Shown: piece by piece, positions 6,577 through 14,868 of the stretch | Layout of the letters: each line of letters opens with the position of its first letter | Numbering within the stretch: position 1 is the first letter of the stretch | Assembly: GCA_040218415.1 (NCBI GenBank) | Contig: JAVJRN010000004.1 | Coordinates: 1 to 45,408, forward strand | Length of the DNA: 45,408 nucleotides | Direction: 5' to 3' | Source: JAVJRN01 sp040218415 | Lineage (GTDB): Bacteria > Bacteroidota > Bacteroidia > Cytophagales > Cyclobacteriaceae | Translations under genes and position numbers: made by a program | The notes under the pieces: model-generated | The model's database searches: none | Seen by the model: the letters and a program-made list of their open reading frames with translations, nothing else | What the model was told of the DNA's origin: nothing

Positions 6577-7014
6577 TTATGAGTTTGAGGGAAAGTCAAG
6601 CTCGGTTTGCATCATTTCTACTGCCAGCCTGTTAGCAGCATCGAGAGAGTCAGCATCGAATACATGGAAACCAAACTGATCGGATTGTGCGGTTTTTTTC
6701 CAATGCTTGGCACCCATTTTGGTAATGGCGCTAGCCGGTAATACGTTGATCATTCCTTTGAAAGAAGGTGCTGATTTATACCCCGGAAATAAAACATCTC
6801 CAAACCATTTTTGCACTTCCATAGGTGGTGTTCCTTTGGCGTTGCTTAGATCAATGATGATAACTTCGATGGCCTTATTTTTTACGATTTCCAGTTGCGC
6901 GTTACAGCTTTCGTATAATGCGTCTTTGTTGAAAAGGACCTCCCAAATTACGGTAATTACTTTTCCTTCATAGTAGGTTTTTACAATGTCTTCCTTGGTG
7001 TAGATGTCGGTCAT
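6577..7014 (-). CDS. STAS/SpoIIAA-like domain protein
   Basis: 145 residues, cytoplasmic. The central pattern AIEVIIIDLSNAKGTPPMEV (a beta strand ending in DLS, followed by a helix) and the flanking alternating strands look like a STAS or SpoIIAA-like fold. A start at MTDIYTKEDI gives a compact domain. I infer the fold only from this pattern. No partner kinase or phosphatase is adjacent, so the role, possibly protein-protein regulation, is open. It is transcribed away from the Spy/sigma module. Confidence 0.45.
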   Translation of the reverse strand: MTDIYTKEDIVKTYYEGKVITVIWEVLFNKDALYESCNAQLEIVKNKAIEVIIIDLSNAKGTPPMEVQKWFGDVLFPGYKSAPSFKGMINVLPASAITKMGAKHWKKTAQSDQFGFHVFDADSLDAANRLAVEMMQTELDFPSNS

Positions 7015-7256
7015 GCTCTTTTATTTTTTGAGCGTTAATTTAATTAAAGAATCATTTTTAGTTGAATAAGGGATTGCACTACTTTTATAATCCATTCCTT
7101 TTTTTATTCACCATGAGATAGCCAGAAACAATTCCTATTGCCGAAAAACGCATTTTTTCAATGTTTCAAAACTTTTTTTAACTTAAAACAAGGATGAACC
7201 ACAAGTTTTTTTTCCGACCTGCATCTAACCTTTTGAACTTTAAAAAATCACGAATT

Positions 7257-7715
7257 ATGAAAAAGCAGATGATAATCATGCTCGCAATACTTACGATAGG
7301 AGTATTCGGGACAATAGCTCAACCAAGAGGCCAGAAAGGCGGAATGGATCAGGAGAGAGGCAAGGGAATGAAGGAGCAGTTGATAGCGAAACTAGAACTT
7401 ACAGAGGCGCAGCAAACGAAAATAGAAGACCTAAGAGTGTCACATTACAAGGAATCGTTACCACTAAAAAACATATTAGGGGAGAAGCGGGCTGCTTTGA
7501 AAACTCAAACTACCACCGCGAATATTGACCAAAAGAAGGTCGACCGGACTATAGAAGAAATTGGAGAATTAGAAACCAAACTTTTAAAAGCGAAAACAAA
7601 TCATCAGATTGCTGTAAGGTCTATGTTAGATGAAAAGCAGCAAATGATGTTCGATCAAATGCAAAATCACCGTCAAGGACAAGGTCGAAATAAAAAGGGC
7701 CCAAGAGGTAAATAA
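7257..7715 (+). CDS. Spy/CpxP-like periplasmic protein
   Basis: About 152 residues from the ATG at 7257 (MKKQMIIMLAILTIGVFGTI), a Sec signal cleaved near AQPRG. The mature protein is highly charged and helical, with a glycine/arginine-rich start, then LIAKLELTEAQQTKIEDLRV, the LTxxQ motif of the Spy/CpxP fold, and a long helical hairpin. This family acts as a periplasmic chaperone or metal/stress sensor. A longer frame to 7194 would add residues before the signal and is unlikely. It is the first gene of the sigma-factor module, 17 bp before the sigma gene. Confidence 0.75.
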   Translation: MKKQMIIMLAILTIGVFGTIAQPRGQKGGMDQERGKGMKEQLIAKLELTEAQQTKIEDLRVSHYKESLPLKNILGEKRAALKTQTTTANIDQKKVDRTIEEIGELETKLLKAKTNHQIAVRSMLDEKQQMMFDQMQNHRQGQGRNKKGPRGK

Positions 7716-7731
7716 GGTTAAACTTTATCTG

Positions 7732-8253
7732 GTGATTGAAAGCGATTTCAGACGTATAGTATTGGCACATCAAGACAGGGTATACAACACCTGTCTTGGT
7801 TTTGTGAAGCACGAGGAGGAAGCCGAAGATATCGCTCAGGAGGTATTCATACAGGTATATCAGTCTTACGATACCTTTTTGCAAAAGTCCGAATTGTCTA
7901 CTTGGATTTATAAAATTACCGTGAATAAATGCTTGGAGTCTATAAGAAAATCAAAAGCCAAACGCCGAGCTGGAAATGAAACAAATACCGAGTTGAAGGA
8001 CTACATGCTCATTTCTCATGTACACCCTGGCATACAATTGGAAAATAAAGAAAGAGCCAGTATTTTGTTTGGAGCTATAGCCAAGTTGCCGGAATCACAG
8101 CAAGTGGCCTATACTTTGAATAAAATTGAAGGACTGAGCTATGACGAGATCGGAAAAGTGACGGGAAAGAGTAAAAGTTCTATAGAATCATTGCTACACC
8201 GCGCCAAGCAATCGTTGCAAAAATTATTAAAAACATACTATGAGGAAAGCTGA
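7732..8253 (+). CDS. ECF-type RNA polymerase sigma factor
   Basis: 173 residues with a GTG start at 7732. Region 2 is visible at residues 8-70 (HQDRVYNTCLGFVKHEEEAE, then DIAQEVFIQVYQSYDTF and STWIYKITVNKCLE), and region 4 at about 115-170 (LPESQQVAYTLNKIEGLSYD and IGKVTGKSKSSIESLLHRAK). That is the standard two-domain ECF layout. It overlaps the next gene, an anti-sigma-like membrane protein, by 14 bp, the usual arrangement for a sigma/anti-sigma pair. It probably controls this four-gene envelope-stress module. Confidence 0.9.
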   Translation: MIESDFRRIVLAHQDRVYNTCLGFVKHEEEAEDIAQEVFIQVYQSYDTFLQKSELSTWIYKITVNKCLESIRKSKAKRRAGNETNTELKDYMLISHVHPGIQLENKERASILFGAIAKLPESQQVAYTLNKIEGLSYDEIGKVTGKSKSSIESLLHRAKQSLQKLLKTYYEES

Positions 8254-8545
8254 CATACCTAAGGAAATTGAACAGACGCTTGCCAGCCTGCATGGCTTGA
8301 AAAGGCAAAAGGCACCAATTGGGTTTTATGAAAGATTGAACCAGCGACTTTCTTTTGTCGAGAAAAAGCAACAGTCGTGGATGAAGCGCCTTCAGTTGGG
8401 CGTGGCGGCTATGCTGTTGATGAGTTTGCTCAATGGCTATTTGTATTTGACTAACACGACTACCTCACAGGAAGCAGTCGATATTTCGGACTTCAATGAG
8501 GCTTATTTTGATACGGTATCATTAATTGATTATGATGATGAATGA
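8240..8545 (+). CDS. Anti-sigma-factor-like single-pass membrane protein
   Basis: 101 residues. The N-terminal cytoplasmic half is charged (residues 1-50), a single membrane helix follows (LQLGVAAMLLMSLLNGYLYL, about residues 51-70), and a short acidic periplasmic tail closes the protein. It overlaps the sigma gene at its start and the Spy-like gene at its end. Position, size and topology argue for an anti-sigma factor. No zinc-binding HxxxCxxC motif is present, so this would be a non-ZAS type. The functional call is by context. Confidence 0.6.
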   Translation: MRKADIPKEIEQTLASLHGLKRQKAPIGFYERLNQRLSFVEKKQQSWMKRLQLGVAAMLLMSLLNGYLYLTNTTTSQEAVDISDFNEAYFDTVSLIDYDDE

Positions 8546-9017
8546 TAAAAAGATAAAATGGTTGAGTATTGGCGTTCTAGCATTGATCGTCATTAATCTT
8601 GCCTTAATTGTACTTGTGGTCGCGCCAAAAAGGCCTTTGAGAGGTGGAAGTCACCAACCAATGCGCGAGCATCGTGGGATAGGTTTCATGCTCAAAGAGC
8701 TGGACTTAGATCAAAGTCAAAAATCGCAATTCAGGGCTTTGGGTGCTGAGCATAGAGCACAAAAGCAGCAAATGGAGCAGCAAATAAGAAGACATAAAGC
8801 ACAGTTGGTAGCCGCTGTGATGCATGATGATATGGAAAAGAAAGATTCACTTTTGATCATCATCGACCAGCTCAATCAAGAAAATGAGCGATCAATGGTG
8901 GCGCATTTCGGCAAATTGAAGGCACTGTGCACGCCTGACCAAGCTGAAAAACTGGCCGACCTCTTGTCTGGAGAATTCAATACAAAACGAAACCGCAAGG
9001 GACATAGGCCAGAGTAG
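8532..9017 (+). CDS. Membrane-anchored Spy/CnrX-like periplasmic sensor
   Basis: About 161 residues from ATG 8532 (MMMNDKKIKWLS; two further ATGs follow directly, so 8535 or 8538 are possible). One membrane helix at about residues 9-31 is followed by a periplasmic helical part with LKELDLDQSQKSQFRALGAE, a Spy/CpxP/CnrX-type LDLxxxQ motif, and long amphipathic helices. It probably senses misfolded protein or metal in the periplasm and signals to the anti-sigma protein. The frame overlaps the preceding gene by 14 bp. Confidence 0.65.
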   Translation: MMMNDKKIKWLSIGVLALIVINLALIVLVVAPKRPLRGGSHQPMREHRGIGFMLKELDLDQSQKSQFRALGAEHRAQKQQMEQQIRRHKAQLVAAVMHDDMEKKDSLLIIIDQLNQENERSMVAHFGKLKALCTPDQAEKLADLLSGEFNTKRNRKGHRPE

Positions 9018-9124
9018 CGGTTTGCATAAGGAACTTTGAAACTTGGAGGTATATGAGTTCATATCTTCCTTTTTGCGCTAAGGAGACGAAGAAAAGTAAT
9101 CTTTTTTAAATGCTCAGAAGGATA

Positions 9125-9690
9125 TTAGACCAATCCATTTTTGATAGAATAGACCATCATTTCAATGGAATTTTTACATTTAACCTGAGTTCGATGAATA
9201 AAACATTGAAATCAGCGTTCAAATCGTCTTTGCGAAATAATAACCGATTAAAATGAGGTTTTTATTGAAGCAATCTTACCTTTCTAGCAGACTGCTTCAA
9301 TTTTCTAATCTCTTCAAGCTTAAAAAATATCGCGTTGATTCTAGAACGAATGCGGAACAATCGAACTCAGGGATTTAGATTTTTTCAAAGCATTTTTTTT
9401 GTGGGTAATAACAGTTTCAGAGGAGATTCTTAGAATATCAGCAATTTCCTTCGACCCATATCCTTAAATCAATAATTATAAAACTTCAATTTCTCTTGGT
9501 GTAAAAGGATTTGAAGCAGCAAGCGAGCTTGGTGCAGCACCAAGAACACCTATACCTCAAAAGAAGCGCTCACCATTTAACCCAATAAGAGAGAGCTTCT
9601 CATTTTTATCTCTTTTGTACAACACAGCTTCGAGCTAATTCTTTGAGCCATTTGATCAATCAAACACTTTTTGAGCTGATTATTTCTACT
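9125..9690 (-). pseudogene. LuxR-family regulator pseudogene split by a MITE
   Basis: On the minus strand one frame reads LEAVLYKRDKNEKLSLIG, LNGERFF, stop, GIGVLGAAPSSLAAS, NPFTPREIEVL, stop, LLI, stop, GYGSKEIADILRISSETVI, THKKNALKKSK. This is a LuxR-type C-terminal HTH with at least three stops. The frame then runs into the 190-bp element at 9183-9372. If that element and one 5-bp duplication are removed, it continues CKNSIEMMVYSIKNGLV and stops at 9125-9127, the usual end of such proteins. The upstream limit is uncertain. It was a response-regulator-type or sensor-fused regulator. Confidence 0.75.
9183..9372. mobile_element. MITE-like element, copy 1
   Basis: 190 bp bounded by inverted ends CCTGAGTTCGAT (9184-9195) and ATCGAACTCAGG (9360-9371). 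It is flanked by the direct repeat ATTTA at 9178-9182 and 9373-9377, a 5-bp target duplication. Excision restores the LuxR frame exactly, which fixes the insertion boundaries. No coding capacity, so it would depend on a transposase elsewhere. A second copy lies at 32085-32277. Confidence 0.85.
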
Positions 9691-9885
9691 AAGACTTAAA
9701 AAAACAGTTTAACATGAAATGAGGCTTTCAACGATCGAATTGATGGCATAGGCCCAACTTTGACATCGAAGTAATGTTTGTATCGGATCAAATCTCATCC
9801 CTATAAATGGGGATTGATAAGGATTGGACGAGTGACTAGGGTTATCAGCTAAAATTTATTTACATCTACTAACCCCATATTTCAA

Positions 9886-10040
9886 ATGAAAAAATTTTCT
9901 AGACTCAAAAAAGATTAATCTCGCTTAGTCCGATGTTTTTATTGGCTTTTCTTTGATCCTACTGGGCTTGAGGCATGCCCAAACTTGGTGAGTAAATCAT
10001 ACTCCATTAGTAGTAGATGCCGACTTCATAATACCTGATT
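9886..10040 (+). pseudogene. Decayed copy of the 5' end of the beta-helix gene
   Basis: Starting at ATG 9886 with MKKFSRL and moving to another frame, the sequence reads FIGFSLILLGLRHAQTW, stop, VNHTPLVVDADF. This parallels the start of the next gene (signal peptide, then HAKTWRVNNIPEVDADF). At least two stops and one frameshift are present, and similarity fades after about 10040. It is a dead tandem relative of the intact gene that starts at 10167. Between 9691 and 9885 I see nothing recognisable. Confidence 0.6.
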
Positions 10041-10166
10041 GTAGGTATTGCCTAATTGCAGCAAATTCGTTCATTTTAAGAAATAGAAAAACCTAATTCA
10101 ATTTATTAGATGCTCTCCGGAATATGTATAGGTGGAGTTATCTAATCCACTCAAATTCAAATACTT

Positions 10167-11249
10167 ATGAAAAAAATTCAAATACTCACTCTTTTAGCTC
10201 TAGTTACTTTAGGAGCTTCCTTCCACGCTCATGCCAAAACATGGCGGGTCAATAATATCCCCGAAGTAGATGCCGATTTCACCACTGCCCAGGCAGCACA
10301 TGATGATGCCAATGTGATGCCCAGCGATACATTGCTTTTTGAAGGGTCACCAGATACTTATGGAAATATTACGTTGATTAAGAAGCTGGTACTTATTGGC
10401 CCTGGCTACTTTCTTGGTGAAAACAAAGGTCATCAAGCCAATCCTAATAGTGCTAAGTTATCAACTGTGACTTTTGCTAAAGAGCCTGGGGTAGCGCCAA
10501 CGGTCCAAAACCCTGATGGGATAAATGCAATATCCTCACAAGGATCTGTAATGTTAGGGATGGAAATAAGCACTTTAAATACTGCCGTACCTTCACTGAC
10601 TATAAGGAGATGTAAAACTGGTAATGTTAGTCTTCTCTCATCGGCTAATGGAGGTAGATATTACGGTCCGATATCAGGTATCGAGTACACTACCAATTCT
10701 AATAATGCGGTGATTATACAATCCGTTATAGAATTTGGATTATATCTTGACCTTACAGATAATGTGGTAGTTTCTAATAATGTCATTGCTTCTACTTACA
10801 ATCAACCTACAGGTAACAATATTACTTTTACTAACAATATAGTTACATCCACTAGTGCTAACTCAATCAATCTATCTAATGCCACTGTAAGAAATAACAT
10901 AATATTAGGAACCTCTATTACCCCAAACAACAGCACCTATTCCCATAATCTGGCGGTCGGTACTTCAACACTTCCAGCTGGAAATAATAATGTGAATGGT
11001 GTGGCAGTCGCCAATCTATTTGTAGGCGCATCGGCAGGAAGTACGGATGGTGCATACAAATTATTAAACGGCTCGGTTGCTACTGGTGCAGGATTTAATG
11101 GGGTGGATTGTGGAATATTTGGTGGAGCTACTCCTTATGTGCTGTCTGGAATTCCCCCGATTCCTAGTATTTATGAATTCACCGCACCTGGTATTGGCAC
11201 TCAGACTGATGGCCTACAGATTCAGGTCAAGATCAAATCGAATAACTGA
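10167..11249 (+). CDS. Secreted right-handed beta-helix protein
   Basis: 360 residues. The signal peptide MKKIQILTLLALVTLGASFH ends near AHAKT. The mature part opens with KTWRVNNIPEVDADFTTAQA, the strand-rich start common in parallel beta-helix proteins, and continues through many Asn-rich short repeats (NNVIAS, NNITFTNNIV, NATVRNNIILG) typical of stacked beta-helix coils. No T9SS sorting domain is visible at the C-terminus. The stop lies 5 bp before the next, very large secreted protein, so the two are probably co-expressed and may work together at the cell surface. No catalytic residues could be assigned. Confidence 0.7.
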   Translation: MKKIQILTLLALVTLGASFHAHAKTWRVNNIPEVDADFTTAQAAHDDANVMPSDTLLFEGSPDTYGNITLIKKLVLIGPGYFLGENKGHQANPNSAKLSTVTFAKEPGVAPTVQNPDGINAISSQGSVMLGMEISTLNTAVPSLTIRRCKTGNVSLLSSANGGRYYGPISGIEYTTNSNNAVIIQSVIEFGLYLDLTDNVVVSNNVIASTYNQPTGNNITFTNNIVTSTSANSINLSNATVRNNIILGTSITPNNSTYSHNLAVGTSTLPAGNNNVNGVAVANLFVGASAGSTDGAYKLLNGSVATGAGFNGVDCGIFGGATPYVLSGIPPIPSIYEFTAPGIGTQTDGLQIQVKIKSNN

Positions 11250-11254
11250 GGATC

Positions 11255-14200
11255 ATGATAAGCGTGATTCGAAATATAAGACTACATCTTATATTCCTTA
11301 TATGCTGTTGTGCTGGTTATGCCCATGCACAGATTAGCTATTTGGAGTATTATATAGATGTGGATCCGGGTTATGGAAATGCCACGAGTATTCCTCTCAC
11401 ATCCAGTGACTCAGTGACAGTGGACTTTAATGTACCATTGGATGCCGTGAGTCTAGGTATTCACTTGCTCGTAACTCGCGCGCGAGACGCTGAGGGTACT
11501 TGGTCTCCTGACCATCAGCAGGTTTTTTTCAATGCAACAACTCCTGTTGTCGTTGATTTAATCAAAGCAGAATATTTCATTGATGATGATCCAGGTTATG
11601 GAAATGGACTGGCACTCAATTTCAATGCTGCGAAGGATGTTCAGATTGACCAAAACATTGATGTAAGTCAGCTCAGCGCTGGGATACACATGATGCATAG
11701 TCGCGCACAGAATAGTTTAGGCTATTGGAGCACCAACCATCAGTCGGTTTTTTTGGTTATCCCCAACACGATTACGCCGAATCTAAAGGCCTTTGAATAT
11801 TATATTGATGAAGACCCTGGGTTTGGAAAAGGCATTCCTTTGACTGGAAGTACGTCCGATTCTGCGATAATAGCTACCAATATTGATTTGTCTGGTTTGC
11901 CGAATGGCATTCATCAGTTTTGCATCAGAGCACAAAATGATTTGGGTAACTGGAGTCAGGTGAGTTTGCAAACTTTCTTAGTGATCGCGTCAAATGAACG
12001 CTCACCTATTGTAGCTGCGGAGTATTATTTTGATGAAGATCCTGGTTTTGGGAACGGCAGTCAGATTGCGGTGACTCCCGGTGATTCTGTACTTATTGAT
12101 ACTTCTGTTGATTTGAGCGGTTTAACCGAAGGAATTCATCAATTAGGTATAAGAGCGAAAGCAGCATCTGGAGCTTGGAGTCAAATTAGTACAGGCGTCT
12201 TTTTGGCTATTGCGAGTGAGGAAATAGCGCAAATAGCACAGGTAGAGTATTATTTTGGTGAAGATCCGGGATTAGGCTTGGCTACTCAAGTATCAGTTGG
12301 TACGGCAGATTCAGTCAATGTAAGTGAAGTGATTGACTTATCATCTTTCAATTTGGGAGATACCATTCAATTTGCCATTCGAGCCAAAGACAATCTGGGG
12401 CGATGGAGTACGACCTATACCCATGAAGTGGTTATCAGGGTTTTGGAAAACCAAACGATCACCTTCACCTTTCTGGCAAACAAGACTTATGGAGATTCTA
12501 AATTTACATTGGAGGCCACTTCTGACGCTGGCTTGGATGTCGCTTACGAATCTAGTGATGAAGAAATTGTCTCCATAGTCGGTAAAGAAGTCACCATTGT
12601 AAATGCTGGAACAGCCACTATCACTGCTTCACAAGCCGGAGATCAAGATTATTATCCTGCTGAACCAATTACTCAATCTTTGACAATAGATCCCGCAACT
12701 TTAACGGTAACTGCCGAGGATAAATCGAAGGTTTACAGTGAACCAAATCCAGAGCTGACTATAGCTTACAATGGCTTTGTTAATGGGGAAAATGTTGCAA
12801 ATATTACTGAACCTACTATTGCTACTTTGGCTGAGCAGACAAGTGGAGCAGGCACATATGATATTACCTTAATAGGAGGAGCAGCCGACAATTATACCCT
12901 CAATAAAGTAAATGGAAAGTTAATAGTGAATAAAGCTGTTTTATCAGTAGTCGCAGATGACAAGACTAGAGTCTATGGAACAGAAGATCCTGTATTCACC
13001 CAAACCATCAGTGGTTTTGTGAACAATGAAACTGAGTCAGTTTTAACCACAGATCCAGTGGTTGCTAGTGAGGCCACTGTTGCTTCAGGAGTGGGGAACT
13101 ATGCCATCAACTCAAGTGGTGGATTGGCGGACAATTATAGTTTCTCTTACACTCCCGGAAGTCTGGTAGTAACAAAAGCAGCACTCACCGCCGCAGCGGA
13201 TAATCAAACGAAGGCATACGGACAGGCAAATCCCGCTTTGACAACTAGCTACACTGGATTCGTGAACGGAGATGATGAGACAGGAATTACACTTCCTCTG
13301 ATAGCGACTTCTGCAGATGAAACCAGCTCAGTGGGTAATTACGACATCACTTTATCAGGTGGATCAGCGGCTAACTACGAGCTCTCTCTGGAGAATGGTA
13401 GCCTTGCCGTGACCAAAGCAGCACTCATTGCTCAAGCAGATAATCTTCAGAAGGTCTATGGGGATACAAATCCCGCTTTGACAACCAGCTACACGGGATT
13501 TGTGAATGGAGATAATGAGACAGGAATTACAGTTCCTCAGATAACGACTCTCGCAGATGAAACTAGCTCAGTGGGTAACTACGATATCACCTTATCAGGT
13601 GGTTCAGCGACTAACTACGAGCTATCCCTTGTTAATGGTAGCCTTTCTGTGACCAAAGCTGTACTCACTGCCCAAGCAGATAATCTTCAGAAGGTCTATG
13701 GGGATGCCAATCCCGCTTTGACAACTAGCTATACAGGATTCGTGAACGGAGATAATGAGACAGGAATTACAGTTCCTCAGATAGCGACTTCTGCAGATGA
13801 AACCAGTTCAGTGGGCAATTACGATATCACCTTATCAGGAGGGTCAGCGACTAACTATGAGCTTTCTTTGGAGAATGGAAGTCTTGAGGTGACTAAGGCA
13901 ACTCTCACTGCTATTGCTGATAATCAAACCAAAGTTTACGGTGAAGCAAACCCCGCGCTGACTGCTAGTTATGAAGGGTTTGTAAATGGGGATAATGTAT
14001 CAGCGATTACGACTCCTTTACTCGCTACTGTAGCGAATGAAATAAGTGATGTTGGTAATTATAATATTACCCTATCAGGTGGCGAAGCGCCTAACTATGA
14101 CTTTGCCTTCGTGAATGGGCGTCTTTCGGTAACCAAGGCGAATCTGGTAGTCACGCCAGAGGATCTTACCATTAAGCAAGGTGAGGAATTGACTTTTACA

Positions 14201-14605
14201 GCAACTTATTCAGGGTTTGTGAATGGAGATACGGAAAATGATCTAGACACTACACCCGAGCTTTCGTCCGAAGCTACTTCCGCAAGTCCGGTAGGAAATT
14301 ACGGTATACTAGCATCAGGAGGTGAAGACAATAATTACGACTTCACTTATGAAGCAGGGGTGTTAACGATCGAAATGATATTGGGAACCGATCCGATGAC
14401 GTTTGAAATAGAGGTTTTCCCTAATCCCGCCATCAAAGACGTGATGATTCAAACTGAAGAAAAGTGGCCAGTGGTTATTTCAGATATGAATGGTAAGGAA
14501 CTTATCAGCGCATTTAGTAATGAAAAAATAGATATTACTAACCTTTCTCAGGGCGTTTATCTGATCCAGATTCAGGAGCAGACGAGCAAACTAATAGTCA
14601 ATTAA
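11255..14605 (+). CDS. Large exported repeat protein: five N-terminal repeats, seven MBG repeats, T9SS sorting domain
   Basis: 1116 residues with a signal peptide (HLIFLICCCAGYAHA). Residues about 28-400 hold five repeats of about 65-75 residues, each with a core like EYYIDEDPGFGKG and an ending like GIHQFCIRAQNDLGNWS. An Ig-like stretch follows. Residues about 480-1030 hold seven MBG-type repeats (for example LTAQADNLQKVYGDANPALT, then FVNGD, then GNYDITLSGG). The last 75 residues form a type A T9SS sorting domain (VFPNPAIKDVMIQTEE .. GVYLIQIQ). It is expected to be exported by T9SS and displayed or released, probably as an adhesin or extended stalk. Confidence 0.85.
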   Translation: MISVIRNIRLHLIFLICCCAGYAHAQISYLEYYIDVDPGYGNATSIPLTSSDSVTVDFNVPLDAVSLGIHLLVTRARDAEGTWSPDHQQVFFNATTPVVVDLIKAEYFIDDDPGYGNGLALNFNAAKDVQIDQNIDVSQLSAGIHMMHSRAQNSLGYWSTNHQSVFLVIPNTITPNLKAFEYYIDEDPGFGKGIPLTGSTSDSAIIATNIDLSGLPNGIHQFCIRAQNDLGNWSQVSLQTFLVIASNERSPIVAAEYYFDEDPGFGNGSQIAVTPGDSVLIDTSVDLSGLTEGIHQLGIRAKAASGAWSQISTGVFLAIASEEIAQIAQVEYYFGEDPGLGLATQVSVGTADSVNVSEVIDLSSFNLGDTIQFAIRAKDNLGRWSTTYTHEVVIRVLENQTITFTFLANKTYGDSKFTLEATSDAGLDVAYESSDEEIVSIVGKEVTIVNAGTATITASQAGDQDYYPAEPITQSLTIDPATLTVTAEDKSKVYSEPNPELTIAYNGFVNGENVANITEPTIATLAEQTSGAGTYDITLIGGAADNYTLNKVNGKLIVNKAVLSVVADDKTRVYGTEDPVFTQTISGFVNNETESVLTTDPVVASEATVASGVGNYAINSSGGLADNYSFSYTPGSLVVTKAALTAAADNQTKAYGQANPALTTSYTGFVNGDDETGITLPLIATSADETSSVGNYDITLSGGSAANYELSLENGSLAVTKAALIAQADNLQKVYGDTNPALTTSYTGFVNGDNETGITVPQITTLADETSSVGNYDITLSGGSATNYELSLVNGSLSVTKAVLTAQADNLQKVYGDANPALTTSYTGFVNGDNETGITVPQIATSADETSSVGNYDITLSGGSATNYELSLENGSLEVTKATLTAIADNQTKVYGEANPALTASYEGFVNGDNVSAITTPLLATVANEISDVGNYNITLSGGEAPNYDFAFVNGRLSVTKANLVVTPEDLTIKQGEELTFTATYSGFVNGDTENDLDTTPELSSEATSASPVGNYGILASGGEDNNYDFTYEAGVLTIEMILGTDPMTFEIEVFPNPAIKDVMIQTEEKWPVVISDMNGKELISAFSNEKIDITNLSQGVYLIQIQEQTSKLIVN
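13181..13910 (+). repeat. Tandem near-identical 240-bp repeats inside the MBG protein
   Basis: Three consecutive MBG-coding units with a period of 240 bp share long identical stretches, for example aaggtctatggggat at 13451 and again at 13691. Neighbouring MBG units are much more diverged. This indicates recent expansion by unequal recombination, and the copy number may vary between strains or be miscounted in assemblies. Confidence 0.8.
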
Positions 14606-14630
14606 GACTAATTAACTTACCAAGAGCGTG

Positions 14631-14668
14631 AAAACACCCGACTTTCAAAAAAGTCGGGTGTTTTATTT
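14631..14668 (+). terminator. Rho-independent terminator after the MBG protein
   Basis: AACACCCGACTTT and AAAGTCGGGTGTT form a GC-rich hairpin with a 4-base loop, followed by TTTTATTTT. It ends the two-gene exported-protein unit. Confidence 0.85.
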
Positions 14669-14868
14669 TGAGTTATCAATACATACTCGCTTTATTGGTT
14701 TTGGAGAAAGTTTGGTCCGTAAAAGCAGAGCCAAGAAAAGCTCATTGCGCCGTTGTATTCGTAAAAGTTGTTTATTCCATTTGTGCCGGCTCATGAATGA
14801 TTAATTAATTAAAATACGTCTAACTTCTTCTTCAATTTATAGTTAGAAAGTCAATCTGTCTTAAACCT

